This document shows, in pieces, positions 38,509 to 47,800 of a stretch of 64,000 nucleotides of DNA. The DNA comes from Yponomeuta sedellus. Taxonomy: Eukaryota > Arthropoda > Insecta > Lepidoptera > Yponomeutidae. The stretch spans positions 5,801,913-5,865,912 of the forward strand of contig OW203723.1 of assembly GCA_934045075.1 (NCBI GenBank). The letters run 5' to 3'. Under the pieces are notes generated by a model. It was given only the letters and a program-made list of their open reading frames with translations, ran no database searches and was not told where the DNA came from. How positions within the stretch are numbered: the first letter of the stretch is position 1; every line of letters starts with the position of its first letter. The translations under genes and the position numbers were made by a program.

Positions 38509-38686
38509 TCTATAATATAAAAATTAATCGCTGAATGTGTTGGCAAGCGCAAATCTCGAGATCAGTTGAACCGATTTCGTTATTTCTTTTTTTAGAATAT
38601 TCCTTGAAGTACGAGGATGGTTCTTACGGAGAGAAAAAATTTAAGAATCGACTGTTAGGCGGTATGAAGTTAGCTGGGTCAGCTAG
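38509..38686 (+). mobile_element. non-autonomous Helitron, family 1, complete
   Basis: TCTATAATATAAAAATTAAT at the start, CTCGAGATCAGTTGAACCG inside, and the hairpin TAGCTGGGTCAGCTA then CTAG|T at the end. It is the sense copy of 36055-36224. Confidence 0.65.
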
Positions 38687-40304
38687 TACATAATAAAAAT
38701 ATCACAGAAAAGAAACTTATAGAAAAAAGTTGTTGTCAAACACACTGTAATTGGGATGTTGCTTAAGTTGCACATTTTAAAGGCAAAGAGGTCAAACATA
38801 ACAACGTCGTTTCGTCAAATTGCCTGGGTCGTGCAACAAATATTAAGCCCAATTACCTTGTTAAGAAGTCGTCAGGCTCTGCCGCGGAATCTGAAATTTA
38901 CTTACCTCTCGGGTGACCCTTTAACGCTCCCTGAGAGCCAAACCAGAAACCTGTTTGCGGGAAATATTTTCCACCACGGCCGCGTTAAGACTTATGAAAT
39001 CTTTACGTATATCGACTGCCTTGTTGGTCAAGCAGTTAACATTCTTGCTACTAACACAGAGGTTGTAGGTACCCCACGCTCACGCCAAGCCACCGTACTT
39101 GATTTATACAAATGGCCTCTATCTTTGTGTTGTCTTTACCGTATTACCATAACATAACTAAAATCAAAATTATGTATCAATTTTCAGTCAGTCAATTATT
39201 TATTTTTCTAATATTTTAGTGAGACTCAGTAAGGTAACCGTGTATTTCTTTATATAAGGTTATGGTTTAAACGGCTATTCTTGTGACGGTAAGTTAAAAG
39301 CAATTTGATAGAAATTAATTTTAATAGAAAAAAAAATACCAAGGATATTTATTTCGATTCCATCTTCAGATCATACTTCAGATCAGATCGTATTGATACA
39401 AGGCCAAATGATATCGACGAAACCACAACAAATTCGCCAATTATACTTTGCCAGGAGCGATATTTTTGGAAAATAACAATGATACTTCATCAACTTTATT
39501 AGTTTGGTTCGTTCGATTTTCAAAGTTTCCTCTCAACAATAACAATAGGTAACAGACTTTGAAGGCAATTTCTAAACCCCCTCTTGTTGAGTTTTGAACT
39601 TAAAAATTAAAAATAGGTTCTTTTGTCCGATCGTTATCGATAGCATACTACAGGTCTGAGAACTAAATAATAACAAAAGAAGCGACCCACTACTCGGCAT
39701 AAAATGTATTTTAAATCAGTTACAAAATTGGTAATGGCTACAAAATTCTCAATTTATAACAGTTTTTTTTATTATTCATTCAAATTAACCGCGATACGTT
39801 TGAATACTGTATATAAAAAATATATTTTTTAAGTTTTGCTTATTTAGTTTCAGTTATCGATTGACTGAAACTTTGTGTTAGGTATATCAATAACATGCTG
39901 TACGAGTACATAGCTCTAAAAGTGATATAAAATATTATACCATATCTTAGAAGCTTGGTACCGCGGTTAAGCCTTATTGATGCCCTCCCACGATAGGGGA
40001 GGTTCTATCGTTTCTATAAGGATCTTTAATCGTTTTATATTTACACATTACTTAGGTACTAGATACTCTCGCACCGAAATTCAATGTGAGAAAAGACTCG
40101 GCGTGGTGTGAAAAACGACGTCGTGCAGAAGATGTGACAAGTAATAGCTTGATTTCTGTTATTTACCCTATTAACCCCTCATCGACTGCTGACACCTGTC
40201 ACGCCTTGACCCCCATTAGTACCTCTATTTTTAATCCTCTGAATCATGGCAATAAGAGAGAGAGAGAAAAAAAACATTTATTGGAACAATACAAAAACGT
40301 GTAT
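38687..40304. other. stretch upstream of precursor gene, no gene seen
   Basis: The longest ORF here (38756-39157, 133 codons) shows no domain or codon pattern. Otherwise AT-rich. Confidence 0.4.
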
Positions 40305-40420
40305 CGTTATCAACACTTGTATGTCCCCACTGCTGGGGCACGGGTCTCTTTCTGCATCGCAGGAAGGTTAGGTCATACTCCACCACGCGGGCCAAGTCCG
40401 GGTTTGTGGTGGAAAAACGT
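40305..40420 (-). repeat. 5S-derived SINE 3' part, subfamily 1
   Basis: CGTTATCAACACTTGTATGTC, CCCACTGCTGGGGCACGGG and AGGTTAGGTCATACTCCACC reverse-match the copy at 56415-56775. It is truncated before the 5S-like head. Confidence 0.55.
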
Positions 40421-40595
40421 GTATAATAAATAGAAATTAAAACATCCAACACAATAACTTGAATCGACAGAAATACAGTCAAAATACTTTTTCAATCCTA
40501 AAAGTACCTACATAGAGTGATTCCAGATCATGTGTTGCAGGAGAACCGTGTGGTGGTTAACTTTCGCATGATTTCTCCAGTGATCTCGCTGCCCC

Positions 40596-40785
40596 ATGGA
40601 CCGAATATGGCTGTGGGTGTTGGCGGCAGGCGTCATGCTGGGCGCGAGTGTGGAAGGCAGCGGTTCATCCCTGCGCGGCGCACTCGAGGCTCTACAGAGG
40701 AGGCAACGGGGCCGCATGCACGGACCTTTGGCACCCCCACCAGATTACGAAGCTTTGTATGAGTATCTGCCACAACCTTACTCAG
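40596..40785 (+). CDS. precursor exon 1: signal peptide
   Basis: Encodes the signal peptide with likely cleavage after VEG, then SGSSLRGALEALQRRQRGR and a Pro/Tyr-rich segment. Donor TCAG|GTAACC, phase 1. Confidence 0.8.
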
Positions 40786-43239
40786 GTAACCATAAGCTTG
40801 TAAGGAGACATTGTTTCAAAGTGCTACATACGTGATGCAAGAAGTTTTTCTCCTTTCCAGACCCTGACTACCCCAGCTTGGACGTCGAAGACATACCAAT
40901 AGAAGAAGAGCCGGACCTTAATTACGTTATCAAATTACTGGACGCGAAAGAGGACGAGCGACCACAAACAGATTATGAGTACAGGATCGTCAGGAAGAAG
41001 AACACCAGGCTCGATTCCCCGTCTAGTAAGAAGGAATCCGCATTTCGCGAAAGGACTCATCATTCAGACAACGATAGACTGAGGGACCTATTCATGGATC
41101 CCGAAGATGTGTCAGAAAACAACAATAATGAACGAGTCGAGGGTGACGCGGAGTACGCTCAGCTTTTGAGTGAACTTTGGACAAAGTACAAGCACAATAA
41201 TAAGCACCACAACAATCCTGAGTCAGCTCCCCACGGAGTTGTGAAGCTTTACAAGGAAAAGATTGTAAAGAAGCGTTACCCAGACAACTGGGGACCAATT
41301 GCCTTTAAACGGAAGCGTAGCTCAGGATCCGAGATGGATCATGCCGCAATACCGGATTATGGTAGGAAACCAGCGAATTTTAACTATCAGTCTGATAATG
41401 ACGACGATTTGCGAGAGGAGTATGCTATCTCATTTCAACCATTGGATGATACTAGTTTTCAGGACTTAAATGACAATGATCAGTACGTTTACGATACAGT
41501 AGAGAAGCGTTTCCCTGTAACTAAACGTAGCAGCGGCTCTTTTGATTACGGCAGAAATATTCAGAAGAAACGTTCCACTCAAGAGCAGAAGAAACGTGAC
41601 ACTTCCAGGAATTATCGGGGCAGCTCTGGAACTGATCCAAAACTGCTCAAGGACCTTTCTAAAATCTTCGGCGAGCCTGATGAAGAAATTTTGAAAACCC
41701 CCGTTAAGCGTAGTAGCAACAATGACGAGAACTCCCATGAGTCTTACAAACCACCTCAAGTTATTGTTTTAAGCCACAACGAGAGCCATCATGATCACGA
41801 TCATTCTAAAACTCCTTTAGAGGGCCACGAGCAACACATACATCATCCCGGTATGTTCGGAAAGGAGGCTGTGCATCCACACGATCATGGACATGATGAA
41901 AAGACTGAAAAACCCATAACTGTTCGGAAGAAATCTATCGATTGGTCCGATTACTTTGGCATCGACAAGCGTAAGAAAAAATCTAATACTTTATTCAATA
42001 ATCTAAACCAAGATAGTCTGAGGAAGCAATACTTTGATACTTTCAACAAAGAAGTGATTTACCCAATGTCTACCTTCCACCAGAATGACAAAGTAAAGAG
42101 AAACTACATGCAAGAGAAGCAAAGTGACCAGGTTGAAGGAAAAACTGATGAGAAAATTGAGGCGCCAAATGACGATGCCAATGCTAAACTTGAAAACATC
42201 GATCAGAAACTTAAAAACATGGAAGGTCTGATTGTCGATGAAGCTTTACACTACTCTAACGCTGGGGAGGAAATAGATTCTAAGGAAGAGCAAGAAATGA
42301 AAGAAAAACTTTTATCGAAATTGGCTGCAGCTTACAGTCTTGAGAAAATGAGGAAAGCATTAAAAGAATTCAAACAAAGTCTGCAAATCCATAAGAGCGA
42401 GAGCTCCAGCTTGCAGACATCACCTATACCAATAGAGGAAGCTAAATCGAAACGGGTAGCAGTGAAGAAAGAAAAAGTAATTCCTGAACTTGACAATGAG
42501 ATCCCTGTATTCCGCAAAGAAGACGACAAGAACGAAGACTTTGAAGAAGAACAGGGTGCGGGACATTATCTGGATGGGCGAATGGAAGAACAATTCTCTG
42601 AAGGTTACATGGGTGGCAGTGGACGGCAGAAGATTCCCCTGACACCTACAGGTTAGTATAAGAAACAAAAAAATTCGTTTGTTTTACAAGATTGTCAGAA
42701 TAGGAACACACAAAATGTTGCAAAGATTTTTTAACACTGTAAAACTAGTAAGATTGAACGTTCGATGCTTCTTTGCAGCTATGGCAACCGGTTCCTGTCC
42801 TGTGCTAGCCAAGATCGTCCAGCGATGTCGTGGTGTTGACTTGCTGGCTGGGGACCGAGGCCAGATCTTCCTGCCCCTATGCAGCCTGCATCAGATCTGC
42901 TACCTTTGCGTAAGTCTTTACATCTTACAACTACTTTCTTTAAAAAAAATAAACTAATCAAAGTGTAAATACTTGTAATCTGCAGCCGCTTGATTAACTG
43001 CTTGTCACTTTCAGGGTGAAGCACCACCGACGACCTGTGACTTGGTGTTCCTGTCTGAAGCGGATACAGCTTGTGAAGGCAACACGAGCTGCCAGCGCGC
43101 CGCCCGCTCCGCTCTGATGACGCTTAGGGAACTCCACGACAACTTGGCCGACGAGTTGGACGGCGAGTGCGAGGCTAGCCCCTGCCTTCCTGCCACTCTT
43201 AAACTAAACCTTAACTGGCAACGTGCCCTACAACGATAA
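40596..43239 (+). CDS. secreted multi-basic precursor, prohormone-like
   Basis: Exons 40596-40785, 40861-42651, 42779-42909 and 43015-43239 join in frame (778 residues, all GT-AG). The start is set by the signal peptide MDRIWLWVLAAGVMLGASVEG; no upstream in-frame Met is better. The long second exon is acidic and studded with KR/KKR/RKKK sites. It holds two SSGS...DYGR cassettes, an 11-residue segment SIDWSDYFGID between RKK and KRKKK, and a His-rich stretch (about residues 368-410). The last two exons form a conserved-looking Cys domain (CPVLAKIVQRC ... CSLHQICYLC ... TTCDLVF ... ACEGNTSC ... GEC). I do not recognise the family by name. A prohormone or furin-processed secreted protein fits best. 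Expected site: secretory pathway, extracellular. Confidence 0.8.
40861..42651 (+). CDS. precursor exon 2: processed region
   Basis: The acceptor is CTCCTTTCCAG and the donor ACAG|GTTAGT, phase 1. It encodes 597 residues rich in Asp/Glu/Lys with many dibasic sites, the candidate peptides at 41319-41360, 41529-41549 and 41934-41966, and a predicted coiled segment near KLENIDQKLKNMEGL. Confidence 0.85.
42779..42909 (+). CDS. precursor exon 3: Cys domain, first half
   Basis: Starts at the CTTTGCAG acceptor and reads AMATGSCPVLAKIVQRCRGV, DLLAGDRGQ and PLCSLHQICYLC before the strong donor TGC|GTAAGT. Five cysteines. Confidence 0.82.
43015..43239 (+). CDS. precursor exon 4: Cys domain, second half
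   Basis: GEAPPTTCDLVFLSEADTAC, then NTSCQRAARSALMTLRELHD and GECEASPC before the stop. Five more cysteines give an even total of ten in the domain. Confidence 0.82.
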   Translation, partial: GEAPPTTCDLVFLSEADTACEGNTSCQRAARSALMTLRELHDNLADELDGECEASPCLPATLKLNLNWQRALQR

Positions 43240-44649
43240 ATTCTTAGACTACAGGTACAGCAAGGTTTTAAACCGACGACATTCTTCGACCCAAACATGG
43301 CACGCATGAAACGCGTAGGTTTGGGCCTTTTGCGTCCTATTGAAACAAGAAAATCTTCTTTGGGAACTTGGTTCTCGTCTGTAACTTGTAACGGATATTT
43401 CAGACATTGATTTGATATTCTATTGTAGGTTGTTTATGTTAAGTTCAACCGTACGGATCTACCCAGCCATAGATGCGTAGGGATGCGGAATTTAGATCTC
43501 ATATCTAGTCATTGTGGTTATATAATTGCAAAAACCCGCTTCAACTGCTTTCATTGTTAATTGTAATTGGAATATTTATATATTGAAGAATTGACTAAGG
43601 AGATGTGCGTTTCGGTAAATATATTTTTGCGATTGCATTCGCACTTATAGGTAGTTCTTCTATACTATACTATGAATTTATATGTGGAATTTGGGGCAGG
43701 ACTAGATGTTAAAGATGTAAACTGAAGTGTTTTCTCTATTATTAAAATATGGATGGTAATTTATATTAAGTATTAGTCAACTTGTTTGTGTTTTAAAATC
43801 ATTAATATAAAAATGTGTCAAGATTAGTGTTTCTATAAGTGTACCTAAGTGTATGAAATGTTACTTCAGTATATTTACTTATATATTACTTATTATATTA
43901 TAGATTTTAATGGCGATTATATTCAATAATTCATTATATACTTATATAAATATATAATGATCAACAATGTCTTACAAGCAATTACATCAATTAAAATTGA
44001 TGTAATTATCGTTTAACATGAAATTGTAAAACAATATTAGTGTACTTCAACTATGAATTTAAACTAATACTTTCACGTTATAAAGGTTCGATTGCTAAAC
44101 AGGCACACAAGACAGCTACTCAAAATTATATATCAATCGTCCTAATTTAAAACTGTGGTAAAGCACCTATACAAAGGAAAAACGCAATGTATGCACAATA
44201 GCATTAGAGGCGCGGCACCTGATTAGACTATACTAGGACAATAAAAATACTTTTTCATTGGTTTTTAACACGGCTAATTCTTAGTCAAATCTAAAAGAGT
44301 GTTATCACTCTCCTAAGTCTTCCGGCAACTGTTGGCTAAAACACTTAGCTGTATTGCAACAGGCAACATACACTTAAATTTTTAAAGAGAAGATCCGTCA
44401 AATCATTAAAATTTGTAAAAACATAATGTCCATATATCTAAATATACTAGACTCATAATATATGTATGTAAACTGATTGTAGTTTTATTAAAATAGAATA
44501 CCTACCGTCTACTTGCAGAATTTAAAGATATCGATCATGTGAACTTAAATGTTATCACTTTAATCATGAAAAATTAAATGGTTTTCATTACCCATGGCGT
44601 TTTATTACCTGACTACGTAGCTGATAAATCTATACTCTGACGATGCACT
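43240..44649. other. 3' UTR and intergenic stretch
   Basis: AATAAA at 44240-44245 is a possible poly(A) signal for the precursor gene, implying a 3' UTR of about 1 kb. A perfect short palindrome of AATTACATCAATT lies near 43980-44008. No gene was seen. Confidence 0.4.
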
Positions 44650-44690
44650 TATCGATAGAGTTGATAAGAAGATAACACTTCAGTTAAGTG
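44650..44690 (+). promoter_or_regulatory. scramblase core promoter: DRE and initiator
   Basis: TATCGATA at 44650-44657 is a DREF-type element. CTTCAGTTAAG at about 44678-44688 contains an arthropod TCAGT initiator (A at 44682), 131 bases before the ATG. DRE plus Inr without TATA is typical of housekeeping promoters in insects. Position is inference. Confidence 0.45.
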
Positions 44691-44812
44691 TATCACACTG
44701 TGTCGCGATATACCTACTGACAACAAAAACCCTCTAATTACAGGCAAAATTGCTGTTTATAAAACAAAATCATTTGAATAAGTAAACAGAGAGGTTTAGT
44801 GCAATAGTGACT

Positions 44813-44864
44813 ATGGCAGATCAAAACGGAAAACATGGAATAGATAACATTGCAGCGACTGAAG
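44813..44864 (+). CDS. scramblase exon 1
   Basis: MADQNGKHGIDNIAATE, then G|GTAAGA. The start is the first ATG with an open path to the donor; the context AACTATGG is acceptable. Confidence 0.65.
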
Positions 44865-47800
44865 GTAAGAGAACGCAACACCTACTAGTAATCAATATCA
44901 GAAGACTTGAAATTATAAAACTTAATATGAATATTCCAGACGATGGCGCAGATGTAAGAAGACCAGATTTAGTCATCAGTGTGCAACCTCAAATACAAGG
45001 TAGATAAATAATAGTTACTAGAGTTTGCAACAAAAAAAAATGTATTTACTAAAGAAACGCTAATTTATTGATAGCTATAATTTATTAATATAATTTATTG
45101 ATAACATTGCCGACAAATCATTGTGGCGTGGTCTTGAAGAGGGCTATTCTAGTAGTAAACGAATCAGTATTCCCTCTATATAGCTAAACTAGATGTGATT
45201 TCCTTACGATATTTTATTTTAGTGTAAGCACAGAATACAATTTATGGTAGGTAACTTAGAAAACGTGCCTAATATTGATCAAGGTACCTCACGTATTTGA
45301 GATGAATACTAAATCACCAGGTGGTCAACGAGCAGAGCTCCCTGTGGCTACCACAGGCTGGCAGTCTAACCCTCACGGCCAGTTCATCCCGATACATGGC
45401 CTGGATTTCCTTATCGGTGTCACGAGCCTCCTCATACAGCAGACTGTTGAACTCAACGAAAGTGAGTGTCGTGCTTGTCATAATTAGTAATTACATAATA
45501 ATAAGCCACAGCTACTTAATTTAGCATAGTAAATAGGCAGGATTTAGTCATAATTAAAACTGTTTTTATACGGATTTATGCTCGTTTATTACATTTTTTA
45601 CAATTTTCCAACGTTTCGGCACTTTTTCAGGTGCCGTGGTCCCGGATGACTGAGGTGACAGGTGTCTTTAAGAAATCATTAATGGTTAGTTTACTACCCT
45701 CGGCAAAAATTACAAAAGTTAATTATGAAGTTACGTTCCAAAATAGACAAAACAATTATTTTTTATATAAAGTCAACAATATTGATTATTAGTAATTGAA
45801 GTTAAAATTAAATTTATAAACTAATTACTTTATATGAACTAAAAGATACTGATTATTAATTGAAATTAAATTTATTTTTATTATATATTCTACAGTCACA
45901 CTTCTAGCAAGGGGGTCTCATGCACTTAAGCACTGGTTCCCATGCTACCGGTATGTTCCAACCACGATCTCTATTAAAATTTGGATGCCGAAGAAAGACA
46001 CCTGTCACCTCAGTCATCCGGGACCACGGCACCTGAAAAAGTGCCGAAACGTTGGAAAATTGTAAAAAATGTAATAAACGAGCATAAATCCGTATAAAAA
46101 CAGTTTTAATTATGTCTACTGCTCGTGTTAACCTTAGAAAATACTATACAGGATTTAGTCCTTAAAAGTCCCACCATGTTGATCACGCTTCTTTGGATGT
46201 ATTTTGATGATGCACCAGAGGAAAAAATTATCAAAATACATCCAAAGAAGCGTGATCAACAAGAAGTCTTTAACTACTCAGTGCGTATCTGTGTTAAGGA
46301 TAGTCCAGAACCATATCAAACTAAGTTGCGAACAGTGGAGGACAGGAACTGAAACTGTGAAACGTTCTAACAATTGAAGACTTAAACTAACCCTTGACTA
46401 TACCAACCCGCCGAATAGACCCTCACTCCAACCTTCTCCCACCATAGTTACATCGAAAGTGGAGTCGGAAAATCGCTACATCGTGAAGATCCCGAACGGG
46501 GAAGCGCTGTACATCGCAAGTGAAGTGTCCAACTCAACCCAGCGATGTCTCTGTGGGTCCGGCCGAGCGTTCCGCATGCACTTTCACGACAACACTAGGC
46601 AGGAGGCGCTTCAGCTGGAGAGGCGGCTGGCTGCCGCGTCCTGTTGCTTTCCTTGTCGATTGCAGGTGATGAATAGATATATCGCACGCACTTTATTGTA
46701 CGCAAAATACGCAAAAAAGAAATTAGCAAGAGATTTTGTTTAGAATTTAGATCTCTTACGAACATTTTTATATTTGACAACGGTTCACAAATTTACATGA
46801 GTTTCCGACTTTGCGACTCAGATTTGTTCAAACTACGTTTTAACGATTTTATAATTTCCATAAACATAGGTCGATTTCTTTCCTTGCAGATAAACTCTAT
46901 TGTGAGATATGTTACAGTGTAGACATATAGTCTTCATAATCTCTGGAGTCTTCCTGAGCTCATAGTAAATTTTTCTTCCCACGCCAAAAGCCGAAGTAGC
47001 TAAAAATTCATCGTAGTCTCATAAAAACCCATTTCGAGTCTCTGAAACCTTCAACTTTTCAGGAAATGAAAGTAATAACGCCGCCTGGAGACTACATAGG
47101 TCGAATCCAGCAGCAATGCACTTGGATGGTGCCTTTTTACCTGGTGCGAGATCCGAGTGACAACGTACTCTTCGTGGTCGAAGGCCCTGTCGGATGGAAG
47201 CGGAGTGCCCTGGTGTCGTCAGAATTTAAGGTTTGTTTATGGACAGCAATCAATCAAACAGTGCAAGGTTTATCCTCTTCATCATCGACCCATTATGTCC
47301 CCACCGAGGGGACGAGCCTTTTCCCTGAGGAAGGTATAGGCTATACTCCACCACGGGGTCCAAGTCCGGATTGGTGGAGGCTTGCAAGACTAGTGTCTCA
47401 TAGACTGGTTTACTGTCAGAAGTTTTTAAGTCGCCCTAAGGCCTCTGACTTGGCTTAACGACTGCCATCTATCGACAGCGGTCGGCACCAACTGCTTAAC
47501 GTGCCTTGCGAAGCACGGAGCCTCTCGAAAAAAATGCCACTAGCGTTAGTTATAGACGGTCACACATCCATGCACTGAACGCACCCTATGTTACTTAACC
47601 TTCGTGATCGTATTAAGATCACTCAGACAGCCGGGGCTACGAGCGATTAGCGAGTTAGAGCTTAGCGAACCGAAGCTTAAAAAGTTCACGTTTGTAGGTG
47701 CCATACGAGTAGATACGAGGGCTGCTACTTATGTATGCGGAATAGAAAAAATAAACAAATGTATATGGCTAAATATGCTTTTATTGTTTTTCAAAGTATT

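Noticed and set aside
38756..39157. 133-codon plus-strand ORF
   Set aside because: No domain, no splice context, unremarkable composition; most likely chance.
42420..42668. Minus-strand ORFs over the precursor gene
   Set aside because: Shadows of the plus-strand coding exon.
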